From NCBI RefSeq assembly GCF_000315055.1, contig NZ_BAER01000047.1, positions 47,083 through 111,082 on the forward strand: DNA of 64,000 bases, in the 5' to 3' direction. This document shows positions 36,781 to 45,518 of the stretch, piece after piece. Position 1 is the first letter of the stretch. Every line of letters starts with the position of its first letter. Under the pieces are notes generated by a model. It worked only from the letters and a program-made list of their open reading frames with translations, searched no databases and had not been told where the DNA came from. Made by a program: the position numbers and the translations under genes. This DNA is from Paraglaciecola polaris LMG 21857. GTDB lineage: Bacteria; Pseudomonadota; Gammaproteobacteria; Enterobacterales; Alteromonadaceae.

Positions 36781-37591
36781 TCAACAGGATCGTTATGCTG
36801 AAATGTTCACGCGCTTGGATGCAAAAAATGAAGGGGCATTCGTTCCATTCGTGATGCTAGGCGACCCAGATATAAAAACGTCGTTAGATATATTAAAAGC
36901 ATTAGCGGAAGGTGGAGCTGATGCTCTTGAGCTAGGTATTCCTTATTCTGATCCAATTGCAGATGGCCCAACTATTCAGCAAGCCAGTATACGTGCGCTG
37001 AGCCATCATATTCATCCAAGTGATTGTTTGGAAGTGATACGCCAGTTTCGTGACATTTACCCTGACACGCCAATCGGCTTATTGCTGTACAGCAACCTCG
37101 TTATCAAACCTGGTCTAGATAAATTCTACACTGATGCTGCTAACGTAGGCGTCGACTCAATTTTAATTGCTGATGTGCCCCTGCGCGAAGCAGACCGCTT
37201 TATCGATGCGGCCAATCAAACAGGCATTAAGCAAATATTGATTGCCCCGCCCAATGCCAGCGACGAAACATTAGCTGAAATTGGTAAAAAATCCCAAGGC
37301 TACACCTACTTGCTTGGTCGAGCGGGTGTAACAGGTGCTGAAACTGCGGCGACTATTCCTGCCAGTGAGTTAATCGCAAAGCTAACCCAGTATAAAGTGG
37401 CGCCGCCACTACTTGGCTTTGGTATTTCTAAGCCCGAGCAGGTCAAAGAGGCGATTTCTGCTGGCGCTGCCGGCGCGATTTCTGGCTCAGCTACGGTGAA
37501 TATCATTGCCCAGAACCTATCACAGCCAAAAGTGATGCTCACTAAATTGCGCGAGTTTGTTAGCGTAATGAAACAAGCGACTAAAAAATAA
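36773..37591 (+). CDS. trpA: Tryptophan synthase alpha chain
   Basis: A 272-residue TIM-barrel lyase that releases indole from indole-glycerol phosphate. The family signature is [26 protein letters not shown] with its catalytic acid, plus [25 protein letters not shown] and [10 protein letters not shown]. The ATG overlaps the trpB end by eight bases. Last biosynthetic gene in the operon, followed at 11 bp by yciI. Confidence 0.98.
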   Translation: MSNQQDRYAEMFTRLDAKNEGAFVPFVMLGDPDIKTSLDILKALAEGGADALELGIPYSDPIADGPTIQQASIRALSHHIHPSDCLEVIRQFRDIYPDTPIGLLLYSNLVIKPGLDKFYTDAANVGVDSILIADVPLREADRFIDAANQTGIKQILIAPPNASDETLAEIGKKSQGYTYLLGRAGVTGAETAATIPASELIAKLTQYKVAPPLLGFGISKPEQVKEAISAGAAGAISGSATVNIIAQNLSQPKVMLTKLREFVSVMKQATKK

Positions 37592-37602
37592 GGAACGAAA
37601 AC

Positions 37603-37902
37603 ATGTGGTATGTCGTCTATTCACAAGATGTCGAAAACAGCTTACCTTTGCGTAAAAAAGCGCGCAGTGCGCACTTAGCTCGCCTACAGCAGCTCAATGA
37701 TGAAGGCCGCTTATTAGTAGCTGGACCTTGCCCAGCGATAGATAGCGCAGATCCAGGTGAAGCGGGCTTTACTGGCTCAGTGGTTATTGCTGACTTCCCC
37801 AGCTTAGTAGATGCGCAAGCTTGGGCCGATACCGATCCGTACATCGATGGGGGCGTATATCAACAGGTAACGGTTAAACCCTATATTAAAGTGTTGCCAT
37901 GA
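37603..37902 (+). CDS. yciI: YciI family protein
   Basis: A 99-residue YciI-fold protein (dimeric alpha-beta barrel). [27 protein letters not shown] and the central [12 protein letters not shown], then [24 protein letters not shown], match the family, with a conserved His/Asp pair. The ATG has AGGAAC upstream and follows trpA by 11 bp, so it is in the trp transcript or its end. Function not established in cells. Confidence 0.93.
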   Translation: MWYVVYSQDVENSLPLRKKARSAHLARLQQLNDEGRLLVAGPCPAIDSADPGEAGFTGSVVIADFPSLVDAQAWADTDPYIDGGVYQQVTVKPYIKVLP

Positions 37903-37903
37903 T

Positions 37904-37945
37904 CGTCGGAACGGCTAAATAAGCGTCGTCGAAACGGCTAAATAA
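37904..37945 (+). repeat. Short direct repeat after yciI
   Basis: The 19-base unit CGTCGGAACGGCTAAATAA occurs at 37904-37922 and again, with one change, at 37927-37945, a 23-base period. Each copy starts at or just after the yciI stop. No function is known to me; it may be a small local duplication. Confidence 0.8.
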
Positions 37946-38064
37946 ACAATGAGCAGCCATTGATGTTAACACGGGCGAACTTATTACAGTTTGCTCGCGT
38001 TAACGCTCAACGTGCGAGCTCGAAGAAACCCAAAAAATGAGAACAACAGCCAAAGGACAACTAA

Positions 38065-38478
38065 ATGATTTTTATTAAGAGCTATATTTCGCTTCAAGAT
38101 CACGAGGTTGAACTCACTGCTATTCGCGCCCAAGGTGCTGGCGGTCAAAACGTCAATAAAGTATCCAGTGCGATCCATCTGCGCTTTGATATTAAAGCGT
38201 CTTCTTTACCTGAATTTTATAAAGAACAATTACTAAAGAGTAACGATAATCGCATCACCCAAGATGGCGTATTAGTACTTAAAGCGCAGGCACATCGCAC
38301 CCAAGAAATGAATCGCCAAGATGCACTAGAACGTTTGGCAGCCATAGTATGTGAAGCATCCGTGGTACAAAAACCCCGTAAAGCGACCAAACCCACCAAA
38401 GGCTCCCAGCTCAGAAGAATCGATACTAAAAAGAAGTCTGGACAAAGAAAACAACTTAGAAAGAAAGTCGACTTTTAA
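38065..38478 (+). CDS. arfB: Alternative ribosome-rescue factor ArfB
   Basis: A 137-residue class I release-factor-like protein that frees peptidyl-tRNA from stalled ribosomes. The catalytic GGQ motif is in AQGAGGQNVNKVSSAIHL near the N-terminus, at about residue 27. The C-terminal tail is strongly basic (repeated Lys/Arg, ending KKSGQRKQLRKKV), which in ArfB occupies the empty mRNA channel. Length equals the family norm. It follows yciI at 160 bp and may have its own promoter. Confidence 0.95.
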   Translation: MIFIKSYISLQDHEVELTAIRAQGAGGQNVNKVSSAIHLRFDIKASSLPEFYKEQLLKSNDNRITQDGVLVLKAQAHRTQEMNRQDALERLAAIVCEASVVQKPRKATKPTKGSQLRRIDTKKKSGQRKQLRKKVDF

Positions 38479-38743
38479 TCTTCTTGCGCTAAATTATCTT
38501 ATTTCATGCAAATTTACGGTGCCCATACAATATTGAATACTTAACAAAGACGTATACTGAACTTAAGTACAGATTTTGTTTAGCGGTGAAAGTACAGTTC
38601 AGCAAAAATTCAGTTAAGCCCGAGTAAACTAATCATCGACGCAAACATTGTCACTGATGCATATATCCCGACTTGGAATTATTTCCACCCAGGGATCGAT
38701 TGCGCTAAACTAATTCGTAACCGTTTGTGAATGGGGTCAACCG

Positions 38744-39019
38744 TTGAAACATATCGCCAAAAATACATTCTTTGTGCTACTTATCAGCTTGTCGATGGGC
38801 TTGTTTGGGCTTGTTTATGCCCAAGATGACAATGCTAAAATTGATAAGAGCCAAGCTGCGCAAAAAGCTCAGCAGCAGGTCCAAGGTCGTGTGTTGAAAG
38901 TTGATCAAAGTAAAAACAAATATCGCGTAAAGGTACTGCAAAAATCAGGACGAGTCGTCAATGTTGACGTAGACAAACGCTCTGGAAGAGTACTAAAAAG
39001 TGGTAAAAAGGACGACTAA
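38744..39019 (+). CDS. Small exported PepSY-domain protein
   Basis: A 91-residue exported protein. A signal peptide (TFFVLLISLSMGLFGLVYAQ) precedes a short PepSY-like module: AAQKAQQQVQGRVLKVDQSKNKYRVKVLQKSGRVVNVDVDKRSGRVL. The start is a TTG at 38744. Its stop overlaps the start of the response regulator gene by one base, so it is made with the two-component pair, and a sensing or modulating role toward the kinase is a reasonable inference. Confidence 0.75.
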   Translation: MKHIAKNTFFVLLISLSMGLFGLVYAQDDNAKIDKSQAAQKAQQQVQGRVLKVDQSKNKYRVKVLQKSGRVVNVDVDKRSGRVLKSGKKDD

Positions 39020-39699
39020 TGCGTATTTTAATTGTCGAGGACGACAGCCGTTTATTAACTCAGTTGGACACACTTTTACAAACCAATGGTTACAGCGTTG
39101 ACTTAGCCGATGACGGTGCAAAAGCGCTATTCTTGCTCAGTGAACACCCCTACGATTTAGCCATTATCGATATTGGTTTGCCGGTAATGGATGGTTTTGA
39201 AGTGATACAAAAAGCGCGTAAAAACAACGTTACCTGTCCCATATTGATTCTTACTGCTCGGGATCGCTGGCAAGAAAAGGTCGAGGGTTTAGATGCAGGT
39301 GCAGACGATTACCTTACCAAACCCTTCCAGAGCGAAGAGTTATTAGCCCGAGTAAAAGCCCTTATCCGACGCTCTGCTGGCCAAGCAAATCCCACCATAG
39401 AACTGGGTCCCGTGAGCCTTAATACCTTGAGTGAGCAGGTCAGCGTGAATGGCCTTGATATTGAGCTAACGGCCTATGAATATAAAGTGCTCGAATACCT
39501 GCTGCTCAACCCTAAAAAAGTCGTGTCGAAAACGGAATTAACGGAACACATTTACGATCAAGATTTTGATCTAGACAGTAACGTCATTGAAGTATTTGTT
39601 GGGCGACTGCGCAAAAAGCTCGACCCTGAGGGTACCATCAATCCCATTGAAACCATGCGTGGTCGTGGCTATCGCATTAGCCGAGAATTCCAAGTCTAA
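39019..39699 (+). CDS. OmpR-family response regulator (PhoP/QseB-like)
   Basis: A 226-residue transcription factor. The receiver has VEDD at residues 7-9 region, the phospho-acceptor Asp51 in AIIDIGLPVMDG and the TARD/KPF switch residues. The C-terminal winged helix contains LTAYEYKVLEYLL, SNVIEVFVGRLRKKL and RGRGYR. It starts at the PepSY gene stop and is followed by its kinase three bases after its own stop. Targets unknown. Confidence 0.93.
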   Translation: MRILIVEDDSRLLTQLDTLLQTNGYSVDLADDGAKALFLLSEHPYDLAIIDIGLPVMDGFEVIQKARKNNVTCPILILTARDRWQEKVEGLDAGADDYLTKPFQSEELLARVKALIRRSAGQANPTIELGPVSLNTLSEQVSVNGLDIELTAYEYKVLEYLLLNPKKVVSKTELTEHIYDQDFDLDSNVIEVFVGRLRKKLDPEGTINPIETMRGRGYRISREFQV

Positions 39700-39702
39700 C
39701 TG

Positions 39703-41034
39703 GTGCGTAACTTATCCTTACGCCTGCGCAGCTTTGCCGCTGCGCTGCTCGTGTTGGTGGTGTTTATTCCACTCGCTGCGCTGACTCTTGAGAGCGCATT
39801 CACGAGCAGCTTAAGCCAATCTATGTTGCAGCAACTGCGGGTACAGAACCTGACGCTCATATCCGAATTTGAAATGTCGGAAGATCAGCCCTCAATGCCA
39901 GAGCAACTGTTTAATGATCAGTTAAATATACCCGGCTCAGGTTTGTATGCGTTTATCAAAATAAATGATCGCTTAGTGTGGCGCTCATTATCATCATTGA
40001 ACTGGCACGTGATGCCAGAATTTACCCCACCCCAAATAGGCAAAGAGCGCTTTGATGAAAACTATCTGCTGCTGGAGCCATATTTCTTATTTGCCTATAC
40101 AGCCGAGTTTGACTCAGGCGGAAAATTTGTTCCGGTAAGCTTTTATATTCTGCAAGACAAAAGCGCTTACAACACAGAAGAACAAGGCTTTATTAATACC
40201 TTATGGCGCTGGTTAAGCTTAATTGCATTGGTGTTACTGGCGCTAATGATTGTGAGCTTAAATGCCGCCTTGTGGCCAATAAACCGCTTGATCAAGCAAA
40301 TCAAACAAGCTGAAAGCGGACATATTCAACATATTAGCCAAACGTACCCTCCTGAACTTGAAAAGCTCAAGCGCAGCATTAATCACCTGTTAGCGGCAGA
40401 GCAGCAGCAGCGTAGTCGTTATAAAAATAGTTTGAGCGATCTCGCCCATAGTTTAAAAACACCTTTGGCGGTACTTTCTGGTAACAGCGCCCTACCGGAA
40501 GATGCCAAAGAACCAATCAATCAAATTGATGTGCAAATTCAGCGTCAGCTTAAACGTGCGGTTGCTGGCACTGCCACTGCTTGGGAACAAGCGGTGGAAA
40601 TCACGCCCGTACTGACAAAACTGATTAATGCTATGCATAAAGTCCATGCACAAAAGCAGTTACAGATAGAGCTGCAAACTAACGAAAATAAAGGCTATTT
40701 TTACGGAGACAGCACCGACTTGATGGAGCTACTGGGCAACGTATTAGACAACGCCTGCAAAGCCGCTAAAGATAATGTGCGGGCCAGTGTGCAAACTCAG
40801 CAAAATTTTGTACAAATAGACATTGAAGATGATGGCCCTGGTATCCCTAAAGAGAAACGTCAGTTACTTCTCACCCGAGGTATTCGCCTTGACAGTTATC
40901 AAGAAGGACAAGGCATTGGTATGGCAGTGGTAGCTGATTTAGTCGATGCTTACCAAGGCACACTGATTGTTGAAGACAGTGAATTAGGCGGCGCCAGAAT
41001 TAGCCTACGCTTCTCAATCAAGCGGCCAGATTGA
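39703..41034 (+). CDS. Sensor histidine kinase (PhoQ-like)
   Basis: A 443-residue inner-membrane kinase. Two transmembrane helices (about residues 5-25 and 165-187) flank a periplasmic sensor of about 140 residues. A HAMP-like segment leads to the H box DLAHSLKTPLAVLSG, then N box NVLDNACKAA, and DGPGIP and GQGIGMAV for ATP binding. The GTG start at 39703 follows the response regulator directly. The organisation resembles PhoQ, although the ligand (divalent cation or other) is not shown. Confidence 0.9.
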   Translation: MRNLSLRLRSFAAALLVLVVFIPLAALTLESAFTSSLSQSMLQQLRVQNLTLISEFEMSEDQPSMPEQLFNDQLNIPGSGLYAFIKINDRLVWRSLSSLNWHVMPEFTPPQIGKERFDENYLLLEPYFLFAYTAEFDSGGKFVPVSFYILQDKSAYNTEEQGFINTLWRWLSLIALVLLALMIVSLNAALWPINRLIKQIKQAESGHIQHISQTYPPELEKLKRSINHLLAAEQQQRSRYKNSLSDLAHSLKTPLAVLSGNSALPEDAKEPINQIDVQIQRQLKRAVAGTATAWEQAVEITPVLTKLINAMHKVHAQKQLQIELQTNENKGYFYGDSTDLMELLGNVLDNACKAAKDNVRASVQTQQNFVQIDIEDDGPGIPKEKRQLLLTRGIRLDSYQEGQGIGMAVVADLVDAYQGTLIVEDSELGGARISLRFSIKRPD

Positions 41035-41326
41035 GCGCATAATTTAATTCCTTGGAATGTTAAAAACGTACAATGACCTAATATAAATATGCAAATCAAC
41101 CTAAACACGGCTTTCTCGTTAATATTGATTGGACATTATTTTCACGCATATTAGGTGTCTGTATTCGGTATATAGACACTCAATGCTGCTGGGTCCCCCC
41201 ACCTCCGTTTGTTGCGCATAAAATATAAACACTTCTTTCATTCTCATTTAGGGTAAAAGAATGGTTGGGATAGACGGCACTAGCCTTCTATCCCCTTGAT
41301 ATCAATAAACAATTAACGCACTAATC

Positions 41327-42355
41327 TCAATTTGCACCTGCTTTGCGCTTATCAATGGCATTAAAGGTTTTAATGTCATCACCAATGACTATCTGAAATA
41401 GATCATAGCTTACGGCTAAGTCGCCTTTATAAATACTATGCGTCGTTTTGAGAAGCGATTTTGTGGCTTCTTCACTGTTATTAGTATGATAGAACACCCC
41501 TAAACTTGGATTGGTTTCTTTTAATATATCTGCCGTCTGGTCCGCCGTCATATGGTAACCAAGGACAGTTTTGATCTGTTTAGGGCTAAATATCGACTTT
41601 AAATAATCAACGGTCGAAGGTGACATCACTTCAAGCATCAATACATCCACATCTTTTCCTTGCTGATAAAGAGACGCTGTTGTCGTTGTATCACCAGAAA
41701 TAACCACTGAGTGCCCTTTATATTCAATCTTATAGCCATATGCAGGGACGATAGTCGCGTGATCTACTAAAAAAGCGGTGACTTTTACGCCATCTTTATC
41801 AAGTGCGACTCCACCTTTGAAAGGCAAATCGGTAAAAGCATTATCAAGGGCCGCACTAGGGGCTGGGACTTTATCGTTTCGACGATAGCTAATGTCTCGC
41901 TTGAATGCGCTACGTAAGCCTTCCATCATATCGTTAGTGCCTTCAGGTCCCCATGTTTGAAGTGGCACTTTTCTGCCTTGTGTCCAACCATTTAGCCAAA
42001 GATCATCAATTCCCATTAAGTGGTCTGAATGAAGATGAGTGACAAACAAATGATCGACTTTATTGATCAACTTTTTGTCTAGTTGCGCCAGACGTGTCGT
42101 ACAGCCTCGACCACAATCAAACATCATATTTTTGCCACCAGCTTGCACCAAGATTGCAGCGCCAAATTGTGTAGGGCTTGGGTCCGGCGTACCTGAGCCT
42201 AAAACTGTTACAACGATATGGTCGCTCGACTCAGCAGCATGACTCGCGGCAATATTGTCCTGATTTGCTAGCGCAAAGGTGCAAACATTGACCAATAAAA
42301 ACAAGCCGCTTACAGACTTTAAAATAATTGGTCCCACTATGGGCACGTTAAACAT
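41327..42355 (-). CDS. Exported metallo-beta-lactamase-fold hydrolase, AtsA-like (candidate sulfatase)
   Basis: A 342-residue periplasmic or secreted hydrolase. The N-terminus has a signal-like hydrophobic stretch (SGLFLLVNVCTFALA). The MBL metal motif is TVLGSGTPDPSPTQFG then HLHSDHLMGID, with H107, H109, D111 and H112 as ligands; later HATIVPAYGYK and GDTTT complete the site. It resembles the AtsA arylsulfatase of Pseudoalteromonas carrageenovora (and RNase Z-like hydrolases) by pattern. It is the last of four minus-strand genes with two other sulfatases and a TonB receptor, which supports a sulfate-ester role; a lactonase or other hydrolase remains possible. Confidence 0.78.
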   Translation of the reverse strand: MFNVPIVGPIILKSVSGLFLLVNVCTFALANQDNIAASHAAESSDHIVVTVLGSGTPDPSPTQFGAAILVQAGGKNMMFDCGRGCTTRLAQLDKKLINKVDHLFVTHLHSDHLMGIDDLWLNGWTQGRKVPLQTWGPEGTNDMMEGLRSAFKRDISYRRNDKVPAPSAALDNAFTDLPFKGGVALDKDGVKVTAFLVDHATIVPAYGYKIEYKGHSVVISGDTTTTASLYQQGKDVDVLMLEVMSPSTVDYLKSIFSPKQIKTVLGYHMTADQTADILKETNPSLGVFYHTNNSEEATKSLLKTTHSIYKGDLAVSYDLFQIVIGDDIKTFNAIDKRKAGAN

Positions 42356-42504
42356 GGGTATTTCCTTCTAAAAACAGGGCCAAATGATAAATTTTGTCGA
42401 TCCACTATTTCACGCTTGATACAAACTCATTGTGAACCCGTGTATGGAGTTTGTAGCGCCTGAAAGTTAGTTGTCAAACCGGGGCTAACCCTCCACTTTA
42501 CAAA

Positions 42505-44193
42505 TTAAGGCCATCGAAGCGGCGCATTACTGATGATCACATTGTTATTTTCAGCATACGATTTCCAAGCGACTTTCATTTCATTCAGCTTTTCTTTTTC
42601 TTGTTGAGCCAAGTCGTGAGTTTCTCCAGGATCGACACTCAGATCATACAACTGCCAATTACCCGTTCCGAATGGTGTCTCTTGCAAAACCGCCTTCCAA
42701 TCGCCCTTGCGCACTGCACGGCGCTTGAACAGCTCCCATCCGAAAACCTCAGTCGTTTGATGAATATGGGTATGATCTTCGGGGTACTGCAATTTTCTCA
42801 CGAAGGATAATCCAGTTTGAGGTAATACCTTTCGCCCTTCGAACTCAGCGGCTGGATAACGCACGCCAGCCACGTCAAGCAGAGTTGGCGCAACATCTCT
42901 GATCGTTAACATTTCGCGACTAACCGTGGCGTGATGCTCTACACCTGGACCGCTAATAATAAAAGGGACCCGAATGCCTCCTTCTGACATGTGACGTTTA
43001 AACAGATAGAAAGGTGTACTGCTTGCTGAAGCCCAACCTGGTCCGTAAAACATCATTGAGCCGTCCCGCCCTAAATTCTCAAGGCTATTGTCAGCGTTAT
43101 TGTAACGTTGAACGAGCACTTTACTCTGCCAGCCAGTAAAGCCCGCAGCACCGTTATCGGACATAAACAGTATTAAGGTGTTATCCAGTTGGTTAGATGC
43201 GCGTAAGTAGTCAAGCAACCGACCTACGTTGTCGTCCAAGTTATCGATTGCCCCAGCGTAAATCTCCATGCGTCGACTTTGAATACCTTGATCCTCAATC
43301 GTTAAGTTTTCCCACGGCTCAACATCCGGAGCACGCGCGCTAAGACTCACGTTTTTATCAATCAAACCAAGCTCTTGCATCTTATTAAATCGACGTTGGC
43401 GGAGCACATCATACCCCTTATCGTACCGCCCTTTGTACAGGTCAATATGCGACTCTGGCGCTTGTACCGGAATATGCGGTGCAGAGAATGCTAAGTAAGC
43501 AAAAAAAGGCGAAGCATTCTGCTGTCCAGCATCGATATACTCAATCAATTTCGAGGTGTAAAAGTTACTTGAGAAAAAATCATCGGGAACTGGCATACCT
43601 GTGCGATCAACCCCGTCTTCTAAATAGGCTCTCGTTGCGCCTTTTCGTCCACCGTTTACGTTAAAATGCCCACTTGGTGGACTCCCTTTCATTTGCGCAA
43701 AATAGCGGTCAAAACCTTGCGCTTTAGGGGAGGAGCCAGGTGTATCACCTAGGTGCCACTTGCCTGTCATATAAGTTTGATAGCCTGAATTTTGCAGTAA
43801 CTTAGCAAATGAAACGGTTTGCTGATTTAGGTGCCCCTCATAACCCGGTATTCCTCTTTGATTGTCCCCTTCGTAACCATGCATTGCGCCTAACCCTGCA
43901 AGGTGACTGTCAATACCAGTAAATAACATCGTTCGACTCGGTGAACAATTAGCATGAGCATAAAAGTTGCTGAATAGAGCGCCGTTACTGGCCAGGCTAT
44001 CAATAGAAGGTGTATCAATTTCGCTCCCATATGCACCTAAATCCGAATAACCGAGATCGTCTGCCACAATGAGCAAAATATTAGGGGGAGATTGCAACGA
44101 TCCATTGCTATTTTTTTGAACGGGCGTTGCCTCGTCTTTAGCCATGCAAGAAAGAATAGATGCTGCCAGCAGCACAATAATTAATGCTCTCAT
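42505..44193 (-). CDS. Formylglycine-type sulfatase, lipoprotein
   Basis: A 562-residue type I sulfatase. A lipobox with Cys at residue 16 (ILSC) follows a short signal, so it should be membrane-anchored facing the periplasm or cell surface. NILLIVADDLGYSDLGAYG supplies the metal Asp pair. The modified residue is C83 in NCSPSRTMLFTG, the Cys form of the C-x-P-x-R motif that is oxidised to formylglycine. TGKWHLGD is the second conserved block. It abuts the alkylsulfatase gene (3 bp) and lies in a sulfatase island; the maturase is not in this window. The substrate (aryl or sugar sulfate) cannot be told. Confidence 0.93.
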   Translation of the reverse strand: MRALIIVLLAASILSCMAKDEATPVQKNSNGSLQSPPNILLIVADDLGYSDLGAYGSEIDTPSIDSLASNGALFSNFYAHANCSPSRTMLFTGIDSHLAGLGAMHGYEGDNQRGIPGYEGHLNQQTVSFAKLLQNSGYQTYMTGKWHLGDTPGSSPKAQGFDRYFAQMKGSPPSGHFNVNGGRKGATRAYLEDGVDRTGMPVPDDFFSSNFYTSKLIEYIDAGQQNASPFFAYLAFSAPHIPVQAPESHIDLYKGRYDKGYDVLRQRRFNKMQELGLIDKNVSLSARAPDVEPWENLTIEDQGIQSRRMEIYAGAIDNLDDNVGRLLDYLRASNQLDNTLILFMSDNGAAGFTGWQSKVLVQRYNNADNSLENLGRDGSMMFYGPGWASASSTPFYLFKRHMSEGGIRVPFIISGPGVEHHATVSREMLTIRDVAPTLLDVAGVRYPAAEFEGRKVLPQTGLSFVRKLQYPEDHTHIHQTTEVFGWELFKRRAVRKGDWKAVLQETPFGTGNWQLYDLSVDPGETHDLAQQEKEKLNEMKVAWKSYAENNNVIISNAPLRWP

Positions 44194-44196
44194 GGT

Positions 44197-45423
44197 TTAT
44201 TTTCTCGCTAATTTACGCAGTGCTAACGCGCTGCTTAAATAATAATTTCTCGCCGTCGCGGTAAGTATGTTGTCAGAGAGAGCCGTTAATACATCAGCTT
44301 TATTTTCCATAGCCTGTTTATTGTTTGGCTCCAGCACAAGTACATAGTCACAAAGCTCGGCAGCCCATTGAAAGTCGGCGTCTTCTATTGCTTGATTAAT
44401 TAACGTCTGTAACCCGTCTACCCCGCCTGCAACCTTAGCAAAACGCTCGGCTTTGTCGTTATCACTTAGGGGGAACAAATTTGTGGCATTTCCATCGAAC
44501 CATCCTAAATAGCCATCAAATATCGCTCGAACGGCCCATTCAGGATTACCGTAATAAGGGCGAAGGTAATCTAAATTTTGGTATTTTTCGGGTAGCGTGA
44601 CGTAATCTACCAGCTGGTTTGGCGTCAACCCCTTATTGATACCCTCTACGGTTTTGTTAAATAGAAAACGGATGGCATCTCTGAAGTTTGTAAGGGTTTC
44701 ATTCACTTTATCTTCACCAATAATCGGGCGGGTGTGACCTCCAACTACAGCAACAGGGTGTTCTTGTAAAATTTGATCTAAGACATTTGCCCACTTTCGT
44801 ACGTCTCGATACTGAGTACCACGAATTGCATATAAGTTAGGCCAAGATTTGTAGAAGTTATCCCCGGCAGAAAAGACGTCCGCCTTGCGGTCCGGCCAAT
44901 AAGCTTTCGCCACGCCGTTATTTACACGTTGCTCTTTTGAAAGTTGAAATCCAGCTTGCATAGCGCCCCGGCGCTTCTGAATTTGTATACCGGCTTCTCC
45001 TAATGCATTTTGCTCACTGCCAAAGCCTTCACGAGCCCAGACTTGTGCATCAGGAGAATCGATAAATGCCGAGGCACCTAGTGTGTGGTCACCATGCCCA
45101 TGGGTATAGATTACAGCCGCCACTGGCTTATCAACAATACGACGAAAATCTTCTCGTATTTGCTGTCCACTTTCCACGCTAATACCGGTATCAACAATCA
45201 CAATACCTGTTTTACCTATGATCATGCTCACCGGTGAAACACCGTAACCAACGGCGGTATAAACGTTTTCTGACACCTTGATAATGTTTTTATCAAATTC
45301 TGCGGTGCGACTATTTAACAATCGAGTGGCTTCAGATTCTGCGGCACTCGCTTGACTTGTGAGCACACTGATATTGAAGCAAATGGGTAGCAAGAATAAA
45401 AAATGTTTAACCTTGATTGCCAT
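44197..45423 (-). CDS. SdsA1-like alkyl sulfatase, apparently internally shortened
   Basis: A 408-residue exported MBL-type protein (signal peptide ending at about residue 27, ASA-A). The N-terminal metal motif is THGHGDHTLGASAF at 107-120. After VNNGVAKAY at about residue 175 it passes directly into WPDRKADVFSAGDNFYKSWPNLYAIRGTQYRD, which in relatives is preceded by some 60-70 residues including acidic metal-binding and ATHTLHN-like elements. The C-terminal dimerisation part (GYLGWFDGNATNLFPL, typical of the family) is intact. The frame is open across the junction, so this is an in-frame shortening, and activity may be altered or lost. Co-transcribed with the type I sulfatase. Confidence 0.8.
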   Translation of the reverse strand: MAIKVKHFLFLLPICFNISVLTSQASAAESEATRLLNSRTAEFDKNIIKVSENVYTAVGYGVSPVSMIIGKTGIVIVDTGISVESGQQIREDFRRIVDKPVAAVIYTHGHGDHTLGASAFIDSPDAQVWAREGFGSEQNALGEAGIQIQKRRGAMQAGFQLSKEQRVNNGVAKAYWPDRKADVFSAGDNFYKSWPNLYAIRGTQYRDVRKWANVLDQILQEHPVAVVGGHTRPIIGEDKVNETLTNFRDAIRFLFNKTVEGINKGLTPNQLVDYVTLPEKYQNLDYLRPYYGNPEWAVRAIFDGYLGWFDGNATNLFPLSDNDKAERFAKVAGGVDGLQTLINQAIEDADFQWAAELCDYVLVLEPNNKQAMENKADVLTALSDNILTATARNYYLSSALALRKLARK

Positions 45424-45518
45424 ACTGAGGGTGTCCCTTACTGAATTTGAAGGATCAGATCCACTTTGCCCGAAAGTACAAAGTGGTATCCAAGGGTATA
45501 AAAATGACGACTGGCTAC

